A stretch of DNA of 64,000 nucleotides from Halomonas sp. TD01 (GTDB lineage: Bacteria; Pseudomonadota; Gammaproteobacteria; Pseudomonadales; Halomonadaceae): assembly GCF_923868895.1 (NCBI RefSeq), contig NZ_OV350343.1:558001-622000 (forward strand), written 5' to 3'. The stretch's first letter is position 1; each line of letters opens with the position of its first letter. Shown in pieces: positions 52,550 to 62,440 of the stretch. Below the pieces are notes generated by a model. It was not told where the DNA came from, did not search any database, and was given only the letters and a program-made list of their open reading frames with translations. A program made the position numbers and the translations under genes.

Positions 52550-53862
52550 GCCGCCCGACGTCCCAGCTTGATTTTGAACACTTTGTACGCCATGGCCGCG
52601 CCAAACGCCCAATTGCCAGCAGCCTGCTGCTACTCACCATTATTGGCTTTTTACTGATTGGCTTCTTATGGGCTTATCTCACGGAGGTGGACGAAGTGAC
52701 TCGGGGGCAAGGCAAAGTCGTGCCCTCGCGCAGCCTGCAAGTAGTAGAAAGCCTGGAAGGCGGCGTGGTGACCGAGATTAACGTACGCCGTGGGGATACG
52801 GTCGAACAAGGCGACACGCTGATGGTGCTTAGTGGCGGCACGCTGGAAGGCGACTACGAAGAGAGCTTACAGCGCCTGCGTTCGTTACAACTGCGCTTGC
52901 AACGCCTGGAAGCCGAAATCAACCAAACGCCGCTGGCACTCGATGATGCACTCAGCCAAGGCGCACCTAGTGTGGCTGCGAGCGAAACCCGTCTGTTTCA
53001 TGGGCGGCAATTGGAGCTAAGCGCCGAACTTCAAGTATTAGAACAGCAGGGCTATCAGCGCAGTCAGGAGAAAGCTGAGCTCGAAGCCGCGTTAAGCACC
53101 GCCCGTTCCGGCGTGCAGCTGGCCGAACGAGAGCTGGCCATCATTCAGCCACTGGCTCAACGCGGTATTGAACCAGAAACCTCGCTGCTGCGAGTGCGTC
53201 AATCACTCAACGAGCTGCGCGGCGAGGTAGCCCGCCAACAAAGTGCCGTTGCCCGGGCTGAATCTTCCATCGCTGAAATTGAAGACCGCAAAGCAGCCGC
53301 TCGCAATGCCTTTGAAGCCGATGCGCTCGCTCAACTGGCCGAAGCGACCTCACAGGTCGCAGAGCTACAAAAGACGCTTCCCGGCCGAGCAGACCAGGTG
53401 GCACGCACCACCATCCGCTCGCCAGTCGCAGGGGTTGTTAATCAAGTGCATATTAGCACCGTAGGTGGCGTAGCAGGCTCCGGTGAGCCGCTCGTAGAAG
53501 TCGTTCCTGCCGACGACGCCTTGGTCGTAGAAGCGCATATTCGCCCCTCGGATATCGCCTTCCTCTACCCCGGCCAGCCGGTGAAGGTAAAACTAACGGC
53601 CTACGACTTTGCCCGTTACGGCGGACTGGATGGCGAGCTGGTCACTATTGCCGCCGACGCTGTCCAAATGCCCGAAAGCGGTGAGCTGATGTACCCCGTT
53701 GAGGTGCGCACCGACGGCTATCTCTTCGACGCTGACAATGAACCGCTGACCATAATTCCCGGTATGGTGGCGGAAATCGATATTCTCAGCGGTAAGCGCA
53801 GCGTATTGGACTACCTCATGGAGCCCGTGGTGAAAGTACGCGACCGCGCCCTACGCGATTAA
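52546..53862 (+). CDS. HlyD-family periplasmic adaptor (LapC-like)
   Basis: 438 residues linking the ABC exporter to the outer-membrane channel. One N-terminal membrane helix (about residues 25-45, LLTIIGFLLIGFLWAYL) precedes the lipoyl half GGVVTEINVRRGDTVEQGD. A long coiled coil (~100-290) follows, then the second lipoyl half at TIRSPVAGVVNQVH. The C-terminal beta domain contains PAYDFARYGGLDGEL-like LTAYDFARYGGL, typical of T1SS adaptors. The GTG start overlaps the exporter stop (GTGA). No RTX adhesin or LapD/LapG-like gene is nearby, so the cargo is encoded elsewhere. Confidence 0.93.
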   Translation: MSRPTSQLDFEHFVRHGRAKRPIASSLLLLTIIGFLLIGFLWAYLTEVDEVTRGQGKVVPSRSLQVVESLEGGVVTEINVRRGDTVEQGDTLMVLSGGTLEGDYEESLQRLRSLQLRLQRLEAEINQTPLALDDALSQGAPSVAASETRLFHGRQLELSAELQVLEQQGYQRSQEKAELEAALSTARSGVQLAERELAIIQPLAQRGIEPETSLLRVRQSLNELRGEVARQQSAVARAESSIAEIEDRKAAARNAFEADALAQLAEATSQVAELQKTLPGRADQVARTTIRSPVAGVVNQVHISTVGGVAGSGEPLVEVVPADDALVVEAHIRPSDIAFLYPGQPVKVKLTAYDFARYGGLDGELVTIAADAVQMPESGELMYPVEVRTDGYLFDADNEPLTIIPGMVAEIDILSGKRSVLDYLMEPVVKVRDRALRD

Positions 53863-53887
53863 CCGCTGTGCGGTTTCATCAACGCCC

Positions 53888-53917
53888 CTGACGCCAGGGG
53901 GTCGTTCGCGGTATACT
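53888..53917 (+). promoter_or_regulatory. Candidate sigma-70 promoter of valS
   Basis: CTGACG (53888-53893) and TATACT (53912-53917) separated by 18 bases, 38 bases before the valS start. Six-base inverted repeat CCCCTG/CAGGGG (53885-53900) overlaps the -35 area. Confidence 0.4.
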
Positions 53918-53954
53918 TGGCACCATTTTTTTGCAAGCCGTGAGCCGACTCCCC

Positions 53955-56816
53955 ATGGAAAAGACCTACCAACCCGAACAGATCGAAACCCGCTGGTACG
54001 AACGCTGGGAAGCCGACAACCGCTTCGCCCCAACAGGCCGCGGTAAGCCGTTTTCGATCATGATTCCACCGCCTAACGTGACCGGCAGCCTGCACATGGG
54101 CCACGCGTTCCAGGACACCATTATGGATACCCTGACGCGCTGGAAACGGATGCAGGGCAACAACACCCTGTGGCAGGTAGGCACCGACCACGCCGGTATC
54201 GCCACGCAAATGCTGGTTGAGCGTAAAATTGCCGCGGAAGAAGGCAAAACCCGCCACGACCTGGGACGCGATGCGTTTATCGACAAGGTGTGGGAGTGGA
54301 AAGAGGAGTCCGGCGGCCACATCACCCGCCAGTTGCGCCGCATGGGCGCCAGCGTTGATTGGTCCCGCGAGCGCTTCACCATGGATGACGGCTTCTATAA
54401 AGCCGTGCAAGAAGTGTTCGTGCGCTTGCACGAAGAAAAGTTGATCTACCGTGGCAAACGCCTAGTGAACTGGGACCCGACCCTGCACACCGCGATTTCC
54501 GACCTGGAAGTGGAAAACAAAGATCAGCAGGGCAGCTTCTGGCACTTCCGCTACCCACTGGCCGATGGCGTCAAAACCACCGATGGTAAAGATTATCTGG
54601 TCGTGGCAACCACTCGCCCCGAAACTTTACTAGGCGATACAGGTGTCGCGGTTAACCCCGACGACGCCCGCTATGCCTCGCTGGTCGGCAAATTTATCGA
54701 ATTGCCGCTGGTCGGCCGCCGCATTCCTATCGTTGCCGACGAGCACGCCGATATGGAAAAAGGCTCCGGCTGCGTGAAGATCACCCCGGCCCACGACTTC
54801 AATGACTACGAAGTCGGCAAGCGCCAGAACCACCTGCTGATCAATGTATTCACCAAGGATGCCACCATCCTTGAGCGCGCTGAAATCTTTGACCTGAAAG
54901 GCACTCCCCAGCCCGACGAAGACGCCAGCCTGCCCGCCAAGTACGCAGGGCTGGACCGTTTTGAAGCGCGCAAGCAGATTGTGGCCGATATGGACGCCCT
55001 GGGCCTACTGGAACAGGTGGAAGCAGTTAACAACACCCTGCCCTATGGCGACCGCTCTGGCGATGTGATTGAGCCGCTGCTCACTGATCAATGGTTTGTT
55101 GCGGTAGAAACCCTGGCCAAGCCCGCCATTGAAGCGGTGGAAAACGGCGATATCCAGTTCGTACCGAAGAACTACGAAAATATGTACTTCGCTTGGATGC
55201 GCGACCTACAAGACTGGTGTATCTCCCGCCAGCTGTGGTGGGGCCACCGCATTCCCGCCTGGTACGACGCCGAAGGCAATGTGTACGTTGCCCGTAGCGA
55301 AGAGGAAGCCCGCGAGAAGCACGGCTTAGGTGCAGAGGTGACACTGACCCAAGACGAAGACGTCCTCGACACGTGGTTCAGCTCGGGCCTATGGACGTTT
55401 GGCACGCTAGGTTGGCCGGAAAAAACCCCAGAACTGGAAACCTTCCACCCCTCCAGCGTGTTGGTGACCGGTTTTGACATCATCTTCTTCTGGGTCGCTC
55501 GGATGATCATGATGACCCTCAAGTTCACTGGCGAAGTACCGTTCAAAACCGTCTATGTGCACGGCTTGGTACGCGATGGTCAGGGTCAGAAAATGTCCAA
55601 ATCCAAGGGCAATGTGCTGGACCCCATCGACCTGATTGACGGCATCAGCCTGGATGCGCTGCTTGAAAAGCGCACCGGTAATATGATGCAGCCGAAACAG
55701 GCCAAAGCCATTGCCAAAGCGACCAAGGACGAATTTAAAGACGGCATTGAAGCCCACGGCACCGATGCCCTGCGCTTTACGTTCCTTTCCCAGGCAACCA
55801 CCGGGCGCGATATCAAGTTTGATATGAACCGCCTGGATGGCTACCGCAACTTCTGCAACAAGCTGTGGAACGCTTCACGCTACGTGCTTATGAATGCCGA
55901 AGGTGAAGATTGCGGCGTTTCTATTGAAGGACAAGGCGTTGGTGAGGTTGAGCTTTCGCTGGCCGACCGCTGGATTATTTCCCAACTACAGAAAACCGAA
56001 GCCCAGGTCACCAAAGCGATGGACGAGTACCGCTTCGACCACGCCTCCCAAGCGCTGTATGAGTTTGTCTGGAACGAGTACTGCGACTGGTACCTGGAGC
56101 TTTCCAAGCCGGTATTGTGGGACGAAAACGCCAGTGCAGAAGCCAAACGTGGCACCCGCCGTACGCTAGTGCGCGTACTGGAAACCATTCTGCGCCTCGC
56201 TCATCCGATGATGCCCTATATCTCAGAAGAGATCTGGCAGCGCGTTGCCCCGCTGGCAGGCACCTTCGTCGGTGATGGCGCGTCGATCATGCTCCAAGCC
56301 TGGCCGGAAGCCGACGAAAGCAAAATCGACGAACAGGCCACTCGGGATATCGAATGGCTGAAAGGCGTGATTATCGCAGTGCGTAACATCCGCGCTGAGA
56401 TGAATATTGCCCCCGGTAAGCCGCTGGACGTACTGCTCACCAAAGGTAAACCGGAAGACGCCGAACGCCTGGAAAGCAACCGCCACTTCCTAGCCAAGCT
56501 GGCTAAGTTGGAAAGCGCCACCTGGCTATCCAACCCAGACGACGCACCGCTTTCAGCCACCCAGTTAGTGGGTGACATGGAAGTGCTGGTGCCCATGGCG
56601 GATCTGATCGACAAAGACGCCGAACTAAAACGCCTAGCTAAAGAAATTGAAAAGCAGGACAAGTTGATCGGCGGTATCGAGAAGAAGCTCGGCAACGAAG
56701 GCTTTATCGCCAAAGCCCCGGAAGCCGTGGTGGAAAAAGAGCGTGGCAAACTCGCTGAATTCCAAGCTGCCAAAAAGCTTCTGGAAGAGCAACAAGCGAA
56801 GATCGCGGCGCTGTAA
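53955..56816 (+). CDS. valS: Valyl-tRNA synthetase
   Basis: Class I synthetase of 953 residues that charges tRNA-Val and edits misactivated threonine. The HIGH-type motif is HMGH (47-50) in [15 protein letters not shown], and KMSKS is at 546-550. The CP1 editing domain lies between them ([15 protein letters not shown]). The C-terminal coiled coil begins near [16 protein letters not shown] and reaches the end. The ATG at 53955 gives the conserved [11 protein letters not shown] start; an in-frame TTG upstream would add eight residues. A normal neighbour of holC, here separated by the accessory block. The gene appears intact. Confidence 0.98.
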   Translation: MEKTYQPEQIETRWYERWEADNRFAPTGRGKPFSIMIPPPNVTGSLHMGHAFQDTIMDTLTRWKRMQGNNTLWQVGTDHAGIATQMLVERKIAAEEGKTRHDLGRDAFIDKVWEWKEESGGHITRQLRRMGASVDWSRERFTMDDGFYKAVQEVFVRLHEEKLIYRGKRLVNWDPTLHTAISDLEVENKDQQGSFWHFRYPLADGVKTTDGKDYLVVATTRPETLLGDTGVAVNPDDARYASLVGKFIELPLVGRRIPIVADEHADMEKGSGCVKITPAHDFNDYEVGKRQNHLLINVFTKDATILERAEIFDLKGTPQPDEDASLPAKYAGLDRFEARKQIVADMDALGLLEQVEAVNNTLPYGDRSGDVIEPLLTDQWFVAVETLAKPAIEAVENGDIQFVPKNYENMYFAWMRDLQDWCISRQLWWGHRIPAWYDAEGNVYVARSEEEAREKHGLGAEVTLTQDEDVLDTWFSSGLWTFGTLGWPEKTPELETFHPSSVLVTGFDIIFFWVARMIMMTLKFTGEVPFKTVYVHGLVRDGQGQKMSKSKGNVLDPIDLIDGISLDALLEKRTGNMMQPKQAKAIAKATKDEFKDGIEAHGTDALRFTFLSQATTGRDIKFDMNRLDGYRNFCNKLWNASRYVLMNAEGEDCGVSIEGQGVGEVELSLADRWIISQLQKTEAQVTKAMDEYRFDHASQALYEFVWNEYCDWYLELSKPVLWDENASAEAKRGTRRTLVRVLETILRLAHPMMPYISEEIWQRVAPLAGTFVGDGASIMLQAWPEADESKIDEQATRDIEWLKGVIIAVRNIRAEMNIAPGKPLDVLLTKGKPEDAERLESNRHFLAKLAKLESATWLSNPDDAPLSATQLVGDMEVLVPMADLIDKDAELKRLAKEIEKQDKLIGGIEKKLGNEGFIAKAPEAVVEKERGKLAEFQAAKKLLEEQQAKIAAL

Positions 56817-56845
56817 AACGGGTTAGCTAACACAGCCGAAACCAA

Positions 56846-56867
56846 AACGGCACCGCGAGGTGCCGTT
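56846..56867. terminator. Hairpin terminator between valS and the minus-strand remnant gene
   Basis: 9-bp stem AACGGCACC / GGTGCCGTT with loop GCGA. The T-run is better on the minus strand (GTTTTGG), so it may act on both converging transcripts. Confidence 0.7.
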
Positions 56868-56896
56868 CTGGATGTTAACTCACTTCTTAATCAACG

Positions 56897-57244
56897 CTAG
56901 CCACTAGTCAAAGAGCACGATATTGAGTGCATAGCAGCATTTGATAGCACAAACGTCGGCTGAGTCGGCTCACCACTAAACGCCACGTCAATCATTGCCG
57001 CTGCAACCCGCCGTGTTGCAATAGGGCGTACCGCTTTACCCGCCGCCTGCTCTTCCAGCTTTTCAAAATCAATCACACGAAGGCTAATTTTGGAGGAAAT
57101 AGCCGCCGGAAAAAACTGCGACACCGTCAACTCACGACGCATCAGTACGATGACATGGGCGAGTTCTTCTCGTTGGGTTAATTGGGTGACTAACTGTTTG
57201 CCAATAGCCCCGGTTGAACCCAATACAATTGCCGTGTCATGCAT
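56897..57244 (-). pseudogene. NAD(P)-binding oxidoreductase remnant with internal deletion
   Basis: 115 residues. The N-terminal half is a clear Rossmann start (IVLGSTGAIGKQLVTQL, then VIVLMRRELTV). After residue ~65 it jumps to what looks like the C-terminal end of such proteins (RPIATRRVAAAMIDVAF, then FVLSNAAMHSI). Relatives of this NAD(P)H-binding/semialdehyde-dehydrogenase-like group are about 200-230 residues, so roughly 100 central residues including the catalytic region are missing without a frame change. The dinucleotide-binding loop survives, so a small NAD-binding protein cannot be excluded. Gene decay by an in-frame deletion is the preferred reading. Confidence 0.6.
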
Positions 57245-57347
57245 TCACAACCCTTACGGTTTCAAGTAGCCAGCAATTTTACTGCCGATATTCTTTAGGT
57301 CAGTAAGCCTTCTATTCTGAGCTATCATCAAATCGACACCTAAGCCA

Positions 57348-58544
57348 CTACGCTTGAACCCCACCATCACGTACAGCACGATAAAAGGGCACAGCAACCT
57401 GGGAAAACAGCGCCACTCCCCAGACAAGGTTAGCCACAATGGATGGTACGTTGGGGAAGATAACGAATAGTAGCAAGGCAGTGGCGATGCCAAAGACTCT
57501 GACGCCAGCAGAGTGATAACGCCGGGTTATATCACGCCCTTCTACCGTATGCTGCAAGATCCAAAGAGCGCACAAAAAGACCACCAAACCAATATTACCG
57601 ACCATGCCATAACCCAATGGATAAGGTTCCATAAACCCAACATAAACCTCGCCAGCCAACGCTACTCCAATCAGCACCGCGCTCCACATGATGACAATAT
57701 GGGTAAGCCAATACGTTACTGTAAAGGATGTTTTCTGGCTTTTAGGCTGAGCATTTCCCACACAATCGAAGTAGATCCAGGCCAACGCAAACAGGGAAAA
57801 ACCACCCATAATAAAGTTAACCAGCGTATCCAGCCCCACCGTACTAATACTTTTATCGCTAAGGGTAACGACCAATTTAAAGAAGCCTTCGCCTAACAAA
57901 ATCAGCATCAGCAACCCGAACCGCTCCGAGATGTGGTGCAGTCGCGGACGAAAACGCTCAAAGCGCAGCGTACCTACACGCGGCATCATGTACTGCAACT
58001 GTATCAGTACAATGCCAGCGCCAAAGACCCAGTAGCCAACTGGTCGAGGTAACACAGCGGACAGGGCAAACAGCCCGGCAAGTATAAAGAAATTACGCCC
58101 CTGTTCGGCAGCTAGTGACGTTGTTTCTGCTCCCACACGCCTAGCCCGCCAGTATAGATAAGCCGTCAACGCCCGATTGAAAGCATAGCCAAGAGCGAAA
58201 TAGACCCACCCACCCTCTAGAATTTCCGGAATCGCTGCCGCGATGACCATCATGGTCACTATCTGAAACGCCATAATCGTTCGGTGGGGAATGTCTGTCG
58301 AGATATATAGCGAGTTGTAGACAGAACTGTCAGCCCAGGCGAAGAAGACCGCCAAAAACATGGCTGAAAAAACCAAAAACCCATGAATATCAAGGTGGCT
58401 AGACAGGAAATTACCCAACATAAAGATGGTAACGACGTGCACTAAATCAAAAAACAGCTCTACCCAATGGACATGGTCGTTGGAATCCTCAGCATCCATG
58501 TGGTGGCGCGGTTGACGCCAGACAGGAAAATTTCTTAACGTCAT
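57348..58544 (-). CDS. Low-temperature-requirement protein A (LtrA) family membrane protein
   Basis: 398 residues with about 10 hydrophobic segments. The family marks HVHWVELFFDLVHVVTIFMLG near the N-terminus and ISERFGLLMLILLGEGFFKLV in the middle identify LtrA. The name comes from Listeria, where the gene was needed for growth in the cold; the molecular function is unknown. It starts three bases after the LysR gene in the same direction and so is probably controlled with it. Confidence 0.88.
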   Translation of the reverse strand: MTLRNFPVWRQPRHHMDAEDSNDHVHWVELFFDLVHVVTIFMLGNFLSSHLDIHGFLVFSAMFLAVFFAWADSSVYNSLYISTDIPHRTIMAFQIVTMMVIAAAIPEILEGGWVYFALGYAFNRALTAYLYWRARRVGAETTSLAAEQGRNFFILAGLFALSAVLPRPVGYWVFGAGIVLIQLQYMMPRVGTLRFERFRPRLHHISERFGLLMLILLGEGFFKLVVTLSDKSISTVGLDTLVNFIMGGFSLFALAWIYFDCVGNAQPKSQKTSFTVTYWLTHIVIMWSAVLIGVALAGEVYVGFMEPYPLGYGMVGNIGLVVFLCALWILQHTVEGRDITRRYHSAGVRVFGIATALLLFVIFPNVPSIVANLVWGVALFSQVAVPFYRAVRDGGVQA

Positions 58545-58547
58545 TGA

Positions 58548-59468
58548 TCATGGCTCCTGATTTGACGACCTCAACACTTGGCTCTGTAATATCGGCACTA
58601 CCCAGTCTATAAATGCTTCAAGACGCCGCGTCATATGCTCACGATGTGGATACAACAAAGAGATGGGCATAGGCTCGGGTACCGTCATAGGCAGAACGTT
58701 AACCAAGCTTCCCGCATCCAGGTGATGACGCACATCGTAATGTGGGACCTGAATCAGCCCCAAACCAGCCAGTGCACCAGCAATGAGCGCTTCTGCCGTG
58801 TTCACGGTGACGCGAGCAGGAAGCAATACACTCTCTACTTGACCTCCTTGCTGATACTCCCAGCTCTCAACACTGCCTGAGATGGACGAAACGAACGCAA
58901 CAATGCGGTGAGCGGATAGATCCGCAATCGTCTTAGGCATGCCAAAGCGGGCTAGATAAGCAGGGCTCGCACAATTGCACAGCGGCAAACTACCAAGCGG
59001 TCGGGCAATAAGATTACTGTCTGCCAGCTCGCCCACTCGAATCACACAATCTACTCCCTCGCCTACCAAATCAACCGCTCGATCAGTCACTCCCATTTGA
59101 ATATCGATATCTGGGTATCGGTCAAGGAAGTCTGGCAGCGCAGGTACTAGCACTCGGCGGCCTAGGCGCCCTGGAACATTAATGCGCAGTTTGCCGCTGG
59201 GGCGCCCCGCTTCCGCGGGAAACGCACCTGTTAACCGCTCGTAATCCTCCAACAGTAACAGCGCCTGCTTGTACAGCAGTTGCCCCTCTTCGGTGATATC
59301 AAGCGCCCGCGTCGTCCGATTAATCAGGCGAGTTCCCAGCTTGCTCTCTAAATTTTTCACCGCTGTCGATACCGTAGAGCGAGGAATACTCAGGCTCTCC
59401 GCAGCACGGGTGAAGCTCATGCAATCCACCACACGGATAAAAACATGCAGCCTTTCCAGCCGATCCAT
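58548..59468 (-). CDS. LysR-family transcriptional regulator
   Basis: About 306 residues. The N-terminal winged HTH (MDRLERLHVFIRVVDCMSFTRAAESLSIPRSTVSTAVKNLE) is followed by a LysR substrate-binding domain containing the GKLRINVPGRLGRRVLVPALPDFL segment. It belongs to the large YafC/DsdC-like group that usually controls a divergent neighbour. The ATG at 59468 is preferred because AAGGTGAGGG is upstream; the in-frame start at 59501 would add 11 residues. The divergent short-chain dehydrogenase is the likely target and LtrA is the downstream operon partner. Confidence 0.92.
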   Translation of the reverse strand: MDRLERLHVFIRVVDCMSFTRAAESLSIPRSTVSTAVKNLESKLGTRLINRTTRALDITEEGQLLYKQALLLLEDYERLTGAFPAEAGRPSGKLRINVPGRLGRRVLVPALPDFLDRYPDIDIQMGVTDRAVDLVGEGVDCVIRVGELADSNLIARPLGSLPLCNCASPAYLARFGMPKTIADLSAHRIVAFVSSISGSVESWEYQQGGQVESVLLPARVTVNTAEALIAGALAGLGLIQVPHYDVRHHLDAGSLVNVLPMTVPEPMPISLLYPHREHMTRRLEAFIDWVVPILQSQVLRSSNQEP

Positions 59469-59626
59469 TTCCCTCACCTTACTGTTCGTGATTCTCGACA
59501 AATGCTGTCAGTTTACGCCGGTTTATACCAATGCCCAGCCTAGCGAGAATGAATCTGCAAGCCGATGTCAATGCTCGGCGTAACAGCAAATACATTTGAT
59601 CTCAAAATACCAAGAAGGTAATCAAC

Positions 59627-60382
59627 ATGGCGACATACGATTTTAAAAACAAAGTAGTGCTTATCGCTGGCGGTGCGAAAAACCTCGGCGGCCTCCTAAG
59701 CCGTGAAGTGGCTAAAGAGGGTGCGAAGGTTGTGGTGCATTACAACAGCGATGCCACCCGTGCTGACGCGGAAGAAACGGTTAATGCGGTAAAAGGCTTG
59801 GGTGGCGACGCCTACATGACCCAAGGTGACTTAACCCGGCCAGCCAGTGTAGAGGCTCTGTTTCTAGAAGCTAAAGACAAGTTCGGCGGTATCGACGTTG
59901 CCGTCAACACAGCAGGTATGGTGCTACGCAAGCCTATCATCGAGACGAGTGAAGACGAATATGACACCATGTTCGACATCAATGCCAAGGCGGCGTATTT
60001 CTTTATTAAGGAAGCAGGCAAACATCTGAATGACAATGGAAAAATTATCACTGTTGTCACTTCCCTGCTTGCAGCCTTTACTGATGGCTATTCCACTTAT
60101 GCTGGTGGCAAGTCGCCCGTAGAGCATTTCACCCGTGCGGCGGCCAAAGAGTTCGCAGGGCGTGGCATTTCGGTAACCGCCGTTGGCCCCGGCCCCATGG
60201 ACACTCCTTTCTTCTACGGGCAGGAAACTCCAGAACGGGTGGGATACCATAAATCCCAATCACTGAATGGGGACCTTACCAAAATCGAAGACATTTCCCC
60301 GATTATTCGTTTCCTGGCGACCGACGGCTGGTGGATTACCGGCCAAACCATCTTTGCCAATGGCGGCTATACAACGCGCTGA
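59627..60382 (+). CDS. Short-chain dehydrogenase/reductase
   Basis: Classical SDR of 251 residues. The cofactor loop GGAKNLGG (15-22), NTAG (94-97), catalytic Ser146, Tyr158 and Lys162 (TYAGGK) are all in place. GPGPMDTPFF after the last strand is typical. An Ala/Lys-rich loop after strand 2 without an acidic residue at its end suggests NADP rather than NAD, which is inference. Substrate unknown. Divergent from the LysR regulator with a 158-base intergenic region that should hold both promoters. A 10-bp hairpin follows the stop. Confidence 0.92.
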   Translation: MATYDFKNKVVLIAGGAKNLGGLLSREVAKEGAKVVVHYNSDATRADAEETVNAVKGLGGDAYMTQGDLTRPASVEALFLEAKDKFGGIDVAVNTAGMVLRKPIIETSEDEYDTMFDINAKAAYFFIKEAGKHLNDNGKIITVVTSLLAAFTDGYSTYAGGKSPVEHFTRAAAKEFAGRGISVTAVGPGPMDTPFFYGQETPERVGYHKSQSLNGDLTKIEDISPIIRFLATDGWWITGQTIFANGGYTTR

Positions 60383-60390
60383 TCAGTCAA

Positions 60391-60415
60391 ATCGGCTGGC
60401 CGAACGCCAGCCGAT
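60391..60415 (+). terminator. Hairpin after the SDR gene
   Basis: Perfect 10-bp stem ATCGGCTGGC / GCCAGCCGAT with loop CGAAC, eight bases after the stop codon. It lacks a long T-run, so termination may be partial. Confidence 0.6.
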
Positions 60416-60454
60416 TCTGCATAATTAAAACGTTATCTTGCACTGGAGGTGCAT

Positions 60455-60709
60455 ATGCATACAGTAATGATTATCTGCGCTGGCTTAGTACTCGTTGCTA
60501 TTCTGGCATTTGCGGCCAGGCTGGCACCTGCTTTCCGCCCCCACTATTTCATTGTCTTTGCGGTTCTCTGGTTACTCGCTGCTTGTATCAATCTATGGGT
60601 CGGCGTAGTTCACGCAGGATACTCATTAATGTATGAGTTGCCGTTCTTTTTGATCGTTTTCTTAGTCCCCATCATCACTGCCTACCTGATTAAGAAAAAG
60701 TACCTCTGA
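60455..60709 (+). CDS. Small hydrophobic membrane protein
   Basis: Not assigned to a known family. 84 residues with three hydrophobic segments (VMIICAGLVLVAILAFAA, YFIVFAVLWLLAACINLWVG, PFFLIVFLVPIITAYLI) and a lysine-rich tail KKKYL, so probably an inner-membrane protein with a cytoplasmic C-terminus. The ATG at 60455 has GGAGG five bases upstream, a strong ribosome site that favours a real gene. It may be cotranscribed with the SDR through the weak hairpin. Confidence 0.7.
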   Translation: MHTVMIICAGLVLVAILAFAARLAPAFRPHYFIVFAVLWLLAACINLWVGVVHAGYSLMYELPFFLIVFLVPIITAYLIKKKYL

Positions 60710-60729
60710 TCGCTCTCAATGAATTCAGG

Positions 60730-62364
60730 CTAACGGGCTTTTTCAAGCTGCTGGCGAAGCTGAAACTTCTGAATTTTGCCAGTTGCTGTGGTGGGTAGCT
60801 GCCCAAAGATGATTTTTTTAGGCGCCTTGTAATGACTGATTTGCTCGCGACAGAAGCGGATCAGGGCGTCTTCGCTAAGCTCACTGCCAGAACGCAGCTG
60901 AACGAAGGCAGCAGGAACCTCTCCCCACTTGTCATCTGTCATGGCAACAACAGCGACAAACTCTACGTCTGGATGACGCTGCACGATGTCTTCCACTTCC
61001 AGTGAAGAGATGTTTTCTCCCCCCGAGATAATGACATCCTTTAATCGATCACGGATCTTTACATAACCGTCTGGCTCTATAACAGCCAGGTCACCGGAGT
61101 GAAACCAGCCACCAGCAAACGCCTCGCGAGTGGCCGCTTCATTGCGTAGATACCCTTTCATGACGATATTACCGCGGAACATGATTTCGCCGATCGTTTT
61201 GCCATCGGCAGGGACAGGCGCCATTGTTTCCGAGTCGAGCACCGCCATCTCCTCCTGCAGTGGGTAAGCGACGCCCTGACGGCCATTAAGCCGAACCCGC
61301 TCTTCTAAGGAGCATTGCGCCCACTCAGTTTGCTTGGTGCAAACTGAGGCCGGGCCGTAAGTCTCTGTCAGGCCGTAAACATGGGTAAGCTCGATACCGA
61401 TTTTTTCCATCCGCTCAAGCACGGATGCAGGCGGTGCGGCGCCAGCAATCAGCCCGTAGACTTTATGTTCAATCAGCTCACTGCGTGCCGTCGCGGCATC
61501 GGCAATCATAGAGTGAACAATCGGCGCACCACAGTAATGAGTGACGCCTTGTTCTTTGATTAACGTCAGGATGTGCTCAGGATCCACTTTACGCAAACAG
61601 ACATTGGTGCCGCCAATGGCGGCCAGCGTCCATGGGAAACACCAGCCATTGCAATGAAACATCGGCAGTGTCCACAGATAGATCACGTTAGCGGGCAGCG
61701 TCCAGGAAAGCGCATTGCTGACCGCATTTAGATAAGCACCGCGATGGTGGCTAACAACACCTTTAGGGTTGCCAGTAGTCCCCGAGGTATACCCCAGCGC
61801 AATGGCATCCCATTCGTCATCGGGTAGCTGCCAGTCGTACCGAGCGGGTTGATTCGTCAGCAGTACTTCATACTCCAGGCCTCCAATCCAGCGCTCTTCG
61901 CCCTGACTCGGATCCGACACATTGATCACCTGTGGCGCTGGCCCTTCCAACTGATCAAGCGCTTTCTCAACCACATCCACGTACTCTGGGTCCACCAGCA
62001 GCAGGCGTGAGCGGCTATGTTGAAGAATGAAAGCGACGGCTTCTGGATCAAGACGGATATTGATCGCATTCAGCACCGCTCCCACCATGGGAATGCCGAA
62101 ATGCGCTTCATACATGGCAGGAACATTGGGTAGCATGACAGCCACCGTATCGCCTTTATGGATACCCAGATGGGTCAACAGTGACGCCAACTGACAGCAG
62201 CGAGCATAGGTTTGCTGCCAACTATAACGCGATTCGTTATAAACCAATGCCGTCCGGTCAGGGTAGACCGCCGCCGTGCGGCGAATAAAGCTCAAGGGAG
62301 AAAGTGGCACATGGTTCGCCGCTGTTTTCTCCAGCGCTTCATTGAAATGACAAATATTACTCAT
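60730..62364 (-). CDS. Acyl-CoA synthetase (AMP-forming)
   Basis: ANL-superfamily ligase of 544 residues that activates a carboxylic acid with ATP and CoA. The P-loop-like YTSGTTGNPKG, HVYGLTETYGPA, the FHSGDL and DRLKDVIISGGENIS hinge region, and the C-terminal PTTATGKIQKF lysine motif are intact. The overall type (LDPEAVAFILQHSRSRLLL; MFHCNGWCFPW) is that of the AlkK/DmdB group acting on medium-chain fatty or methylthio-alkanoic acids; the exact substrate is not readable. It is the third gene of a minus-strand set with OsmC and a crotonase-fold protein. Confidence 0.9.
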   Translation of the reverse strand: MSNICHFNEALEKTAANHVPLSPLSFIRRTAAVYPDRTALVYNESRYSWQQTYARCCQLASLLTHLGIHKGDTVAVMLPNVPAMYEAHFGIPMVGAVLNAINIRLDPEAVAFILQHSRSRLLLVDPEYVDVVEKALDQLEGPAPQVINVSDPSQGEERWIGGLEYEVLLTNQPARYDWQLPDDEWDAIALGYTSGTTGNPKGVVSHHRGAYLNAVSNALSWTLPANVIYLWTLPMFHCNGWCFPWTLAAIGGTNVCLRKVDPEHILTLIKEQGVTHYCGAPIVHSMIADAATARSELIEHKVYGLIAGAAPPASVLERMEKIGIELTHVYGLTETYGPASVCTKQTEWAQCSLEERVRLNGRQGVAYPLQEEMAVLDSETMAPVPADGKTIGEIMFRGNIVMKGYLRNEAATREAFAGGWFHSGDLAVIEPDGYVKIRDRLKDVIISGGENISSLEVEDIVQRHPDVEFVAVVAMTDDKWGEVPAAFVQLRSGSELSEDALIRFCREQISHYKAPKKIIFGQLPTTATGKIQKFQLRQQLEKAR

Positions 62365-62440
62365 GGTCTTTTCCCTTTTATTGTTAGCAATGGCTCATAA
62401 CTTGGCCTTCAACTGACACGAGACGCCCTGCACCAATCGT

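Noticed and set aside
53863-53954. T-box or other riboswitch leader upstream of valS
   Set aside because: The interval is only about 90 bases, too short for a T-box, and shows just two small hairpins.
56216-56845. Antisense reading frame of 209 codons opposite the end of valS
   Set aside because: Ser-rich shadow of the ValS coiled coil; no family signature and no plausible start.
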